Assembly: GCF_030867145.1 (NCBI RefSeq)
Contig: NC_134439.1
Span: 8,035,379 to 8,099,378, forward strand
DNA from: Opisthocomus hoazin
Lineage: Eukaryota; Chordata; Aves; Opisthocomiformes; Opisthocomidae
Direction: 5' to 3'
DNA length: 64,000 bases
The notes under the pieces are model-generated. The model was not told where the DNA came from and did no database searches. It saw only the letters and a program-made list of their open reading frames with translations. Every line of letters begins with the position of its first letter. The stretch's first letter is position 1. Shown here in pieces: positions 10,430 through 21,347 of this stretch. Made by a program: the position numbers and the translations under genes.

Positions 10430-12127
10430 ATGCGGGGAGACTGTATCTCGATCTGGGAACTGATGATAATGGGAGCACTGTTCAGTATATTAAAAGTAAA
10501 AACAGAAAACATCGATTCACTGCCAATAAAAGCGGAACAATTAATATACCTCCCAAGGAGGACTCCGGAAGAAAATTTGATGATTGGGCTTATAAAAGAA
10601 TTTGCAAACTTACAAAACGTGACCCAAATAACTGCATGTCTTCCAATCCCAAGGGCTGTAGGAGAATCAGTTCCGTGGGGAATCTTAACAACAAATCTAA
10701 GTAACAAAGAACCCAAAAATGACGGTACTCATTGTGAACAAGTTCCCATTGTTGAGTGGCAAGAACGAATAGATCATGTTAGAAAACAATGGAAAACCCC
10801 TGGAAGTAGAGCAAATTGTGAGAAGTTACTAAATTATGTTTTTGTCCAAATAGTTTTTCCCAATATAGGTTGGTGTGCTTATGATGAACCCGTTAAGAAA
10901 AATGTTACTCGAACAATCATGAAATGGGAATGCAAAGAGTCCAACAAAACTAAACAAGAAATAACTTTGTGGGATTCAGTATGGTCAATGGCCATCACAT
11001 CTCAGTTCCAGTATATGGCCAGTGCTCCCTGGTGTTTCACCTGGGATGGAATGATTTTTGCCGCTTTCCCATCGGTCAATGACAAAGGAAGTACTTCCCG
11101 GGAAAAAGAAATTGTAGTACCCTGGTGGAATTGTACAAAAATATATAATTGCAGTACAGTTAGTAAAGCAATCCAAAGTGTTCCACCTTTGGCAGCTGCC
11201 TTGAAATATGGATGCCAGTGTAGGGGACTTAAAAATGATTTACAGTTGACTGATACCTATAAGCCAAAAAGAGGAACATTCTTTAGTTGTAGAAAATCAA
11301 CAATTCAAAGTCCAGGACACTTAGTTTGGGCAATGAGTGATGGAACCTGGTCCACTCACCTACCAGTTGATGGTAAGGTAAAACAAATTACTTTAAGAAT
11401 GCCAACATTATGTCCAATTTGGAAAAAGACTCCCTTTAAGGGGAACTCCGAAAATTTAAAATTAATACGAATAAAAAGATCAAAAGTTAAAGAAGATGAA
11501 AACTGGAATGAGCCTTCAACAGGAGTAAAAATTGGATGAGCCTTAGAATCTTTATTGACTCCCTTATCGACTTATAGGAATAAGGCCTGGTTATATAAAC
11601 TAACTGGTCAAGTAGAAAAATTAACAAATGTAACAAGAAAAGGATTCAGACAGTTAAACCTACAGTTGCAAGCAACCCCAAGAATGACTCTCCAAAATAG
11701 AATGGCCTTAGACATGCTTCTGTTAAAAGAACATGGAGTATGTGAGTACCTAAAAGATAGAATAGATCATTGCTGTCTGCATATCCCCAACGTCACTCAG
11801 GATGTTGAACATGACTTAAACTTACTAAAACAAATAGAAAAAGACACTCAGGAAATTCAACAGGACATGCAAGAAAATTGGCTTAATAAAATTTTTAACG
11901 GATTAGGGTGGAATATTAGCTCTTGGGTCAAATCTTTAATCGGTACCGGACTGCTTTTATTGGTAGTGGTTGTAGTAATAATGCTCATATACTATTGCCT
12001 AAAAAGAGAACTCACCAACAGAACTGCTTTTAATCGGAAAATTATTCAAGCTGTTACTAGAAGACAAAACCCTGGTGAATCGGCTGCTACGCCTCCACCA
12101 CCCTGTAGCGAAATAAATGAATTATAA
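10430..12127 (+). pseudogene. env: ERV-a copy 1 env (surface and transmembrane subunits), interrupted by TGA
   Basis: Envelope glycoprotein gene, 566 codons including the stop, in one frame except for TGA at 11537-11539 (codon 370). The N-terminus is moderately hydrophobic (signal-peptide-like). The surface part has several N-glycosylation sequons (NVT, NLS, NKT, NCT, NCS) and a furin-type RIKR at residues 347-350. No clearly hydrophobic fusion peptide follows that site. After the break, the transmembrane part has a heptad-like region, an immunosuppressive-domain-like segment leading into C-X9-CC (11741-11776), a membrane helix (about codons 503-524, LLLLVVVVVIMLIYY) and a short cytoplasmic tail. 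The stop separates the two subunits, so no functional envelope is expected. Unit 1 has Ala where units 2 and 3 have Val (C-A/V-YDE). Confidence 0.9.
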
Positions 12128-12229
12128 AATGAATATAACAATCAATAATTATCTAACCATTGTAATTGAAATAAAGTTTGATATAGAATAGAATGGAAGT
12201 ATTGAAAAGATAATTATTTCAAAACTTCC

Positions 12230-12241
12230 AAAGGGGGGAAA
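12230..12241 (+). other. ERV-a copy 1, polypurine tract
   Basis: AAAGGGGGGAAA directly before the 3' LTR; primes plus-strand DNA synthesis in retroviruses. Confidence 0.9.
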
Positions 12242-12913
12242 TGTAACCAAGGGGATGAAATCTGTTAACCATAAACATAAACCATGTTTCTAGTTATGTC
12301 CCTTGTATAGCCCCTGCCCATCTGGACGCTAGGTCCAGCAACAGAGAGTTTGGTTTCCAGGTAATTATCAATGTTAAACAATAGTAGTGAAGGAAATTTT
12401 TAATAGGAATAGCGTTACTATAGTTGCTGGTGTGTTTGTGGTTTTTATCTATTGTCTAAATTAACTGAAACAAAAGTTTCCCACCTGAAATGTTAGCGGT
12501 CGCCTAGAGCCAGTCAAGGCGACCTAGCTACAGCGACATAGTTACAGCGACCTAGCTACGGGACAAGAGCCAGAAAAGGACTGTGCATGTGCAGAAGCTG
12601 GGGTCAACCAGCGGACACTGTGATGAAGAGGATGAGCCTTCATCTTAGGACCCCCGACGACCACCACTAGGAGGCACTGCGCAAGTGCGGGTGGGAGGAG
12701 TGTATGAAAATGGACTGATTTGACTATGAAAGAAAGGGCTTATGTAATCAGATGAATATGTATATATTAATCTATATAAACTGCGCGGAGGGGGTATGGG
12801 GTATGCACGTTTGGTGGAATTATCCCCCGTGCATCCAGCGCTGCAATAAAGAATGCCTGCCTTTTAACACTACATTGGTGTTACGAGGTTTTATTCCCGG
12901 ATTTTCGGTGACA
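12242..12913 (+). repeat. ERV-a copy 1, 3' LTR
   Basis: 672 bp, TG to CA. TATATAAA at 12773-12780 and AATAAA at 12845-12850. Differs from the 5' LTR at about three bases. Its end lies ~3.0 kb upstream of the predicted start of keratin copy 2, in the same orientation. The right GCAA duplication follows at 12914-12917. Confidence 0.93.
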
Positions 12914-12917
12914 GCAA

Positions 12918-15840
12918 GAGCCCACTGAACCTCTTCATGGAGGACATCCGGGGGTGATCCTGCAGGCGGTCATGTGGAAGAATCAACCCCTGAGCTCTCC
13001 ACACACGCAATGTGCATGCAGCTTTCCAGCTGTCAGCGCAGACAAGGAAGCAGACAAGATGTGAGCATGTTAACCGAGCGGGTTAATGCAGAACCTCTAC
13101 CTGCCTGCACCCCTCCATCCCCCTCATCCCTCTTCCATCTCTCTCAGGCACAGGACATCTCTGTTCTTCACACGCTTCAATCTCTTTGCCTCCTGCTGAT
13201 GCTCTCTCTTTTGTCTCTGCTTCTCACACACTCCAATTTGATACAGACTGTGCACAAAGGGACAAGCTCATTCCTAGAAAAGCAGTGAAGAGCTGTTTTC
13301 TGTCAGGAAACTGGGACGTGTGGATTCCTCCCATCAAGGCTGTGGTGATTCCCCTGAGGTGGAGGAGAGACAGCAAAAGCAAAGCCAGAGCTTGGAACAT
13401 TGGTGGGAATCCGGCTGAACAGGACTTCCCCAGGCTCTAGCTGATGGGTCTTTTTCACAGGCTGAGCATTTGGCTGATGTCCAGGTGCACGCCTAGGAAG
13501 AGATTTTCCTTCCTCGGGCTGTTTTGGCTACGACATAAAGCCACAAGAGCAGTCAAGTCTCACAACAAGGGATCCCTTCTGCAACAGTGCGCTGCAGAGG
13601 AGGCTGAGGGAAGAATACGAGCATGACAAGCCAGTCGCATACATCTTTTGAACACTCATTGCCCTGCTGCTCTTAGCTTCAGCTCAGGGGGTTGGATGGA
13701 GCCTTGTGGTGTTCTGGTGGCATCCCTCAATAGCTCTCCCACAAGTCCAGGCCCTGCGTGAATGTCACGGTTTCATTGGGCTACTTTGCTCCTTGCTCAA
13801 GACCCTGGGTCTGATCTCAGACACAAAAGTCACACCAGCATGCTGTTAATGACAGTTGTCTTTGCTGCACAGGCTGCGGAGCCAGAGACCCAGCCTCACC
13901 ACAACCGCAACACGCTACTGCTGGACAAGCTGAGGTCTATAAACAAAGAGTGCTGGGGAGGGAAGCACTCCACAGGGAACACTCACCCACACACCCCCTC
14001 TTTCTGTGTTGTGCTACTTGCAGTGGGTAACCATGTGGCCTCAGCAGAGAAGCAGCTTATGCCGTCCTGCAGCTTGGCTTCCCGCACACGGAAAAGCATC
14101 TGGGAGTTCTCCACAGACAGCACAGAGGAGAACCTCTCTGAGTTTACCCAAGGTTTCCATTTACCCATGCACAGCAGCAACGCAGAGGCCTGCGTCCGCA
14201 CCTCCTCTTGCTCCAATCCTTGCTAGCCTCAAAGACGCATCTCACCAAAGGCTGCAAGTCCCACCAGGACTGCCAGAAAATACAGGACTGCATCATGCTT
14301 TCCCTTTCACACGTTGCCCACAGACTTCCGAGAAAGAGGGTGTTGGTGCTTGCAGGTTCCTATCTTCTCCTTCCTCTGCCACCTGAAAACAGCCTCCCAA
14401 CATACCTGTGGGGAGTGGAGAAAATCTCTTCAGCTGCTGCTCCAACAGACCTCCTCACATCCCCAAGCTGCTGACCCAGGGAGGCTCTCTAGAGAGATGA
14501 CAGACTGGCGCTCGTCCCAAGGAGAGGAATCAAGTTGCAGTCTTTGCTACACCACAGTTTCCATAGGGCCAGGGCCAGGTTTTTCAGCACTTGAAGATTC
14601 TTCCTTGAGCAGTGCGGCAGCAGCTGGGCTTTTAACAGCCCCCAAAGTCAGAAGGTGTTTGAGCATCCCCTCAGGCAGACACACCTGCTGGAGAAGTGCT
14701 GCCTCCAAACTCACCGTCACACGGTCAAAGGGGTCTTGGCCACCTCAAAATTTAGGTAGTAGGCAAAGGAAGAGATCATGCAGTCCACTGTCAGGCAACA
14801 GAAGGCTGCCAGGAACCTTCCAGCATCTTGCGTCTCATGGTGATCTCAGTGACCCCAACCTTTCCGCGTTTAGGAAGGGGTGCGTGATCATTTTCTCTGG
14901 CCGTATGGTACCCAGCTGGACACGAGGTCTGCGTCCTGAGAGTGGAAAAGGCCCCCTTCAAGACCACTCCTGTTCACCTCTGCTATAGGTACAGTCTGAA
15001 CTGATAGAGGACCAGGCAGGGACAAAAGATCCCCAGGGTCTGGCTGGACCCAGGACTCTCTTCCCAAAGGCCTCTTTCCAGCTGTGACAAAGCTCTGCTC
15101 TTCAACACGTCATCTCTGCTTGGCAAATTTCATAGTGATTGACTCCTGCAGTATGAACTTGACTTCCTCTGAGCCTCCCCATAGTGTCTTTACAGCAAGT
15201 GTCTGCTTCAGGCACTCGTTCAGTCTCCAGGACCTCACATCATCCACACTGAAAGAATAGGACTCATATACCCTGGCGAAAAAAAACAGGCCCCAGGCAT
15301 GCTCCTGGCGACCTGCAGGGCTTGCACAGGGAGAGAATGCGGCAAATGAGCCCAGCAAAATGTTCCAAACAGCATTGTTAGTGTTGCAGTAGGGTCCAAC
15401 ACTCCCAGCAGAAGCCCACCTGCGTGCAGCAATGAGCAACCATCAGAGAGAGGTGGGAGGAGCAAGAGAAAAGGGTGTGGCATGTCATCTTACCCGGGAG
15501 TCCTTAGGCATGTGGACGAGAAGCAGGAGAGCGGTGCCTAGTTCCTGACAACTTTGCCACAAACAAGCTCACAGGAATGACCCAGGTGCACATCACCTGC
15601 CACCACGGGGTGCCACCAGCACTTGAGCTGAGTCTTCTGCCTGCGATGATGTCTTTCTGCCCCAGAATGCCAAGGGACTCTCATTCTGGAAATTACAGAA
15701 GCCTTCCTATGGGGAAGCACGTGGCATCAGCCAGGAAATGAAAAGGCAGCAGTGCAGGAAACCAGGACACAGCCCATGCCATTAGCTGAGACGCTTTGCG
15801 TTTGACGTGAACTTGTCAGAAAATTATTACTTCCCCAAAG
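12918..15840. other. Unit 1 distal spacer, upstream of keratin copy 2
   Basis: No recognised gene. It recurs in all units. Minus-strand exon-like pieces (an acceptor-like tract before 15272; a GTGAGT donor-like site near 14725) were noted but not identified. It probably holds distal keratin regulatory sequence. Confidence 0.5.
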
Positions 15841-15851
15841 GCTGCCTCTGG

Positions 15852-15880
15852 GCCTGAGGCAGTGCAGGACTACTATAAAA
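15852..15880 (+). promoter_or_regulatory. Keratin copy 2 proximal promoter: AP-2-like site and TATA box
   Basis: GCCTGAGGC (15852-15860) fits the AP-2 consensus GCCNNNGGC. TATAAAA (15874-15880) follows 13 bases later. The same arrangement precedes copies 3 to 6. AP-2 factors are known regulators of epidermal keratin genes; binding here is inferred. Confidence 0.75.
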
Positions 15881-15903
15881 GGCAGCCCAACTCTCGGCTC
15901 TCT

Positions 15904-16251
15904 CATCCGCTTCTCTCGCCTCCTTCTCATAGGGAATCAGGTGAGTGTGAAGCCTCTTCTCCTCCTGCTCCAAGATCAGGTCTTTCCCCAATGTCTGTCT
16001 CAGCTGACAGGGGCTGTCCCAGCACCAGGCCGGGAGCTGTGTCTCATGGGAGAGGGAAGGGCAGAGAACGTCTTCCACTGGGAGAGCCTGGCACTTAGCT
16101 GAAGTGACTCTTCGGCTTTCAGCTGGACAGCCTATGCTGGGCAAGTAGGGGCCTTGGCTTCCCCGTGGTCAGGTGCAGTGCTGCTGCTCATGTGTCCCTG
16201 TTTTCTGCTTCCCCCTGCCCTCTCTCGCAGGTGCTCCTCCAGGCCAGAGAC
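15904..16251 (+). other. Keratin copy 2 non-coding exon 1, intron 1 and 5' UTR
   Basis: Transcription should start about 30 bases after the TATA box, near 15904. Exon 1 ends GAATCAG/GTGAGT at 15940/15941. The intron (15941-16230, 290 bp) ends TCTCTCGCAG. A short non-coding exon 1 and a single intron in the 5' UTR are standard for avian beta-keratin genes. Confidence 0.85.
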
Positions 16252-16557
16252 ATGTCCTGCTGCAACCCGTGCCTGCCATGCCAGCCCTGCGGCCCAACCC
16301 CGCTGGCCAACAGCTGCAATGAGCCCTGTTTCAGGCAGTGCCAGAGCTCCACCGTCGTCATTGAGCCCTCCCCCGTGGTGGTGACCCTGCCCGGACCCAT
16401 CCTCAGCTCCTTCCCGCAGAACACCATTGTGGGATCCTCCACCTCCGCCGCTGCTGGCAGCATCCTCAGCTCTCAGGGAGTGCCCATCTCCTCCGGAGGC
16501 TTTGATCTCTCCTGCATTACCAGCCGCTACTGTGGCAGCAGATGTCAGCCCTGCTAA
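16252..16557 (+). CDS. Feather-type beta-keratin, copy 2
   Basis: 101 residues, full length, with the same 12 Cys and core as copy 1. The only protein change from copy 1 is Val59 to Ile. One silent change (GAC to GAT, Asp85) is shared with copies 3 and 4. The promoter, exon 1 and intron are all present, so this is the first fully visible gene in the window. Its neighbour upstream is the 3' LTR of ERV-a copy 1. Confidence 0.95.
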   Translation: MSCCNPCLPCQPCGPTPLANSCNEPCFRQCQSSTVVIEPSPVVVTLPGPILSSFPQNTIVGSSTSAAAGSILSSQGVPISSGGFDLSCITSRYCGSRCQPC

Positions 16558-16862
16558 AGCTGCTGGCGATGACCCCGGGCAAGAACCTCCAAGACCTCAG
16601 AACATGGTGCTCGACAGAAGATAGAGCTCTGGGGCGTTGCATTTAGAGCTTTGGGCCATTCTTCTGCTTCTGCTTCTTCTTCTACTCTCCTCTCTCTCTC
16701 CTTCCTATGCTGTCGCTGTCTCCCAGCGCCAGCCTGGTAGAGATGTGTTCGCCTCCTTCCCGCTGCAGGGCAAGCAGACGGAACCCCTGCAGAAGCTCCA
16801 GCACATCTCAGTGCCTGCCCCTGGCGCTCCCTGCGAGCCACCTCCTCTTCATTTTCAGACTC

Positions 16863-16868
16863 ATTAAA
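16863..16868 (+). other. Keratin copy 2 polyadenylation signal (ATTAAA)
   Basis: Same position relative to the stop codon as in copy 1, after a pyrimidine-rich 3' UTR. Confidence 0.75.
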
Positions 16869-16892
16869 ATTGTGCTGCATCGAAATCCGGGC

Positions 16893-18077
16893 CTCCGAGT
16901 CCTCCTTTCTTCTGAGGCAAGTCTTCTAGTCTGCTCAGGAAAGACGGTGGCTTTTTGGAGAGGGTTAGGGTGGGCACAAAAGAAGACCCTTCCTCAGTCC
17001 CAGAGGAAAGAGAGGAGAGGACTCAATGCACTGGGCTGCCTGCTGCGCCCTGTCCCTTGGAGTTGAGGAAGACATGCCTGGCTGCTCCACAGGCATTGGG
17101 CAACATTCAGCCTTGCTGCATGTGTTCTCAGATGGGCCTGGAGCACCGGGCCCTGGAGAAAGTTCTGTCAACAGAGAGCCCATAAAACTGCTGTCCTTGA
17201 GTGAGGAGCCCATGGCAGCAGGAGGCCAAAGGATGAGGTCAGCAGCCCCTCTGTCTCTTGGGGAAGGGACGTCCTCTAGGCCTGGATGGAGCTGTGCTGG
17301 GGGAGGAGGCTCAAGTGGAGAATGGCTCCAAAGGGTGTCAGCAGTGGGCATCTAGAGGCAATAATACCCGGTGACAGCCCACAGCCTCATCCCCCCTTGC
17401 CTTCCTTTCCATTGCCTCATCTTGGGTCCACAGCCAGCACGCACAAGCACAGGCACATGAGATAGGTACCTCATACGGTCCTGGAGCACCTGGCAGGGCC
17501 CAGCTGCTGTCCAGATTGGCAGGGCTGAGGCAATTCACCAGTTAGTACTGGTATCGGCCACACAAATGGACTCACCACTCCCTGTGAATCCAACAGCCAC
17601 ATGGGCACTGCAGCTCCAGGACAGCACCCAGCACCCAGAGACCCATGGCTGCTCTCTAGTCCTTGGTCTCCTCCAAGCCTGGGGCAGCTTGCCTCGGCTT
17701 CTGAGGTGGCACCACTGCCAGGCTCCAGCTCTGATCCAGAAAGGTTCTGTGCAAGTGCAGTTACCCCCTTTGCAACACTAGCAATAGTCTACCATAGAAA
17801 GAACAGAGATTCTGACAGACGACTGGATATTTTTGAGGAAAAAATCTCGTCCCCTCACCCAGCAAGCAGTTCCCGAGGACTACTGCAAGCATGGCCCTGA
17901 TCACAAGCACATCTCCTGCTTGGTTCTCACCCTTTTCAGTGCTGCACAGCTGAAGATGCAATTTGGGGTATGTGGAAAGGCCTTTAGCCTATGCGGAGAT
18001 TGGCACGTGCCTAGGAGCTGTAAGAAGGTCGTCCTAGGAGCGAGGATGCTGGCTTCTCATGTAGGGATGATCAGGCT
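16893..18077. other. Unit 2 spacer between keratin gene and OR pseudogene
   Basis: Near-identical to 895-2079; no gene seen. Confidence 0.6.
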
Positions 18078-18463
18078 CTATGGGATGTGGATTATTGCCA
18101 AAGACTGATGGACATTTTGAAAGAGCCTCAGCTCAGTGATAGCCAGCACGCAAGGGGAACACGACTGTGGCAGCCAGCAGGCAACGTCAATGGTCTTCCT
18201 GGTGGCAAGGAAATTCTGCCTCATTTTTGGCACACCGGTGGTGGTGTAGCAAATCGCCACAAAGGAAGCCTGACGAGGAAGAAATGCGGTAAGATCTGGA
18301 GGTGCTTATTGCTCCATGCAGTGACAATGAGGAGGTGGTTCCCCACCAGGATTAGAAGATACATGGAGAAGATAATGGCACCTGGGGTCACGTGCCCACC
18401 CAGGGAGGTCAGGAAGCCCAGCAGAAGGAGATCAGTTACAGGCGTCCTGCTCTCCTTTGCCAT
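18078..18463 (-). pseudogene. Olfactory receptor pseudogene fragment, unit 2
   Basis: Same fragment as in unit 1, with one base more, so the second part reads ICYTTTGVPKM, a clear odorant-receptor helix 2/loop match. The upstream frameshift near 18265-18275 is still present, as in every unit. The GN motif reads ILVGNHLLIV. This is the best-preserved copy among units 1-4. Confidence 0.78.
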
Positions 18464-20255
18464 GGCTCTAAATATTACAAAGGAGGTTATCTGAAAGTGA
18501 AAAAATAATCTGCCCGAAGGAAGACCCTAACTAATACAAATATTACCCAGAGATTGCGAATAATCACCTGCATGATCATCCGCACTAAGCTTTTCTGTTC
18601 CCAGAAAGCGCTCGCTTAGAACAAAAGTGAACATAAATGGATTATTAGAATGCTAGAAAAATGAAAAAGCATGGTGGGTTTTCTTCCACTTCATCTACGC
18701 CCGACCTGCAGCTCTCAACAGTTTAAAAGAAGACCATGGAAAATGTTTTTCAGATGTGATCCTTTTTGAGCCTGAGCCGTACTATTGTCCCATGTGTGCT
18801 TTTATTCTCGCCAAGCATAATTGCAATTACCCATTTCTCAGAAAGGTGTCAGATGGGAGTCTTGTCCATGTTCTTTCCTGGCTGTGCTCCTGGTCCTGTC
18901 CTCCATCTTCTTATTTCTTCCTTATGGTCATGTTTCTCAAAGGCTTCTTATTGTCCTGTTTGGAGTAGCTTTGCCATGTCCTCTGGTGGGCTTGTCCCGG
19001 GCTGGCTGCCAGACGCCCACCCACTCTTTCTCAAGCCCCCTCCTCCATAAGGCAGGGGGAGAAAAGAAGATGAAAAGACTCATGGGTCAAGACAAAGACA
19101 GGGAGATCAAATACCAGGTACCCTCAAAACAGGCTCAGCCTGGGGAAGATGCATGTCAATTATCAAAACTCAAAAACAAAATAAGATGGTGAGAAACAAA
19201 GACAAAAAACAAGATCAAAAAAAACCCAAAAACACTTTTAGGTATTTAGGTATGTTTTTCAACCATACTTGGCAATTTCTTTGACCTCTACCCTCAGCTC
19301 CAGGTAGCGAGTTAGACACTGGTCACCTTCAGGCAATCACCATCTCCCAGGTGTGGAGGAAGGTCTCCTGAAGGCACCGCTGGGTTTGAAAGGAGACCGT
19401 GCTCCCTACACTCTCCTCCTGCCTGCACTTCCAGGCACATTCTCTCTGCATATTCATCATCTAGGCAGTGGGCACCTTCCTGCTGTCCCCAGAGACCAAG
19501 GCTTCACTTCTTCCTCACTGAAACCCGCAAGCAGTGGCACTGGGTGGTTCACCAGTGCACTGAGTGGTTTGGCCATGCCAGGGCATCTTCATCTCCTCTC
19601 CCTTCCTGGGATACAAGAGCCTTGTTTCAGGCAGAGTCTGTCTGCCAACAGACCTCACACTCTAACAGGATCTGCAGACAAATAGCGGAGGGCAGATCAG
19701 TGCCAGCAAGGGAGGAAAACTCGCCCCGTGCGAAGCTGTGCTGGCCAAAGCTGCTAGGCTGGGTGAAAGGAAGACACAGCCGCTGAGGGCATCCTCAGGG
19801 ACCCAGGTGCCAGCCAAGATGACAGGGAATTGGAAGGAGAATGTCACATTCTCAGAGAGGCTCCTTGGATTCCTCACCACGATGGACGTGTCCCGGGCCC
19901 ACCACATCAGGACCAGGCACTACAGACTGTTCTCCGGAGGCTCTGGGCGATGGGAAAGCAGGCAGCTGGGGCAAAGCACAGCTCCCCTCTAGGGGCACCC
20001 TGGCAGGAGGTGACAGGCGTTCTTGCACACTGGGATCCACACTGAGCTGAGGTGCGTGCTGAAACCAGCGCTCCTGTTTGTGTGTGAGAAAGTCGAAACA
20101 CCACCTCCCAGCCTCACGAGCAGAGCGTCTGGAAATGGCTCAGTGGGGAAGGGGAAGGAAGAAGTGAGCAGGAGAAGACATTTGCTCTGCTCTTGCATGA
20201 AGCACTCCCTCTCTGGTTCTGCCTACTCTGGTACGGAAGAGTTTTTGTCCCTCAG
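18464..20255. other. Unit 2 spacer between OR pseudogene and provirus
   Basis: As in unit 1; no gene. The last ~300 bases before the provirus differ from unit 1 at about five sites (from 19974). Confidence 0.6.
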
Positions 20256-20259
20256 GCAA

Positions 20260-20931
20260 TGTAACCAAGGGGATTAAATCTGTTAACCATAAACGTAAAC
20301 CATGTTTCTAGTTATGTCCCTTGTATAGCCCCTGCCCATCTGGACGCTAGGTCCAGCAACAGAGAGTTTGGTTTCCAGGTAATTATCAATGTTAAACAAT
20401 AGTAGTGAAGGAAATTTTTAATAGGAATAGCGTTACTATAGTTGCTAGTGTGTTTGTGGTTTTTATCTATTGTCTAAATTAACTGAAACAAAAGTTTCCC
20501 ACCTGAAATGTTAGCTGTCGCCTAGAGCCAGTCAAGGCGACCTAGCTACAGCGACATAGTTACAGCAACCTAGCTACGGGACAAGAGCCAGAAAAGGACT
20601 GCGCATGTGCAGAAGCTGGGGTCAACCAGCGGACACTGTGATGAAGAGGATGAGCCTTCATCTTAGGACCCCCGACGACCACCACTAGGAGGCACTGCGC
20701 AAGTGCGGGTGGGAGGAGTGTATGAAAATGGACTGATTTGACTATGAAAGAAAGGGCTTATGTAATCAGATGAATATGTATATTTTAATCTATATAAACT
20801 GCGCGGAGGGGGTATGGGGTATGCACGTTTGGTGGAATTATCCCCCGTGCATCCAGCGCTGCAATAAAGAATGCCTGCCTTTTAACACTACATTGGTGTT
20901 ACGAGGTTTTATTCCTGGATTTTCGGTGACA
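20260..20931 (+). repeat. ERV-a copy 2, 5' LTR
   Basis: 672 bp. TATATAAA at 20791-20798 and AATAAA at 20863-20868. Compared with copy 1 it differs at 20275, 20447, 20516, 20567 and 20602; the changes at 20516 and 20567 fall in the U3 inverted pair and the 14-bp repeats. Confidence 0.93.
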
Positions 20932-20936
20932 GTTTC

Positions 20937-20954
20937 TGGCGACCCAGATGGGAC
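20937..20954 (+). other. ERV-a copy 2, primer-binding site
   Basis: Identical to copy 1, five bases after the LTR. The leader follows to 21347 with the same donor-like CAA/GTAAGT. Confidence 0.75.
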
Positions 20955-21347
20955 CCCACTTGTGAATACCGACGGATCCGTGGGATCACGGGACCTCCAG
21001 CCGGCATCGAGGGATTCTCGAGGAGAACCTCTGATCCCCGGACCGAAGGATTCCAAGTAAGTCCCCTGGAATTTAATTAAGGCATTCTTTAGGTATAATA
21101 TATGCCTGCTCATAAATCGTGGTGAAAACCTCGTAGAGTTGGGCTAAAAGGTACCTTTGTGAAAAGTCTCTGCTCGGTGAAAGCCGGTGGAGCGGGGCCC
21201 AAGGGGGAGGTCTTCAACAGCGGGTTGAAGTCTCCAGAATCTCAGCAGGGGGCTGGGATTCCAAAAGGGAGCTCCAACAAGGGTTGGGGTCCCCCTGATT
21301 AGTGTTTGTGATATAGTGCACAATCACTACCACTGGTCATTTGAAGG

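Larger units (their letters stand above)
4260..12913 (+). mobile_element. ERV-a copy 1: full-length gammaretrovirus-like provirus (8654 bp)
   Basis: Order: LTR, primer-binding site, leader, gag, pro-pol, env, polypurine tract, LTR, all on the + strand. Class assignment rests on the gag-pro-pol single frame with an intervening UGA, one CCHC zinc knuckle in nucleocapsid, a YVDD reverse transcriptase, a GPF domain near the integrase C-terminus and the 4-bp target duplication. Six in-frame premature stops (one gag, four pol, one env) make it defective. The two LTRs differ at about 3 of 672 positions by eye, so the insertion is young or the LTRs have been homogenised. The same element, with the same breaks, is present at the same site in units 2 and 3, so it was copied with its host unit and did not integrate three times. 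Confidence 0.95.

Noticed and set aside
14314-14988. 224-codon plus-strand ORF in the distal spacer
   Set aside because: Low-complexity Ser-rich composition, no family motif, and its counterparts in units 4 and 5 vary in length.
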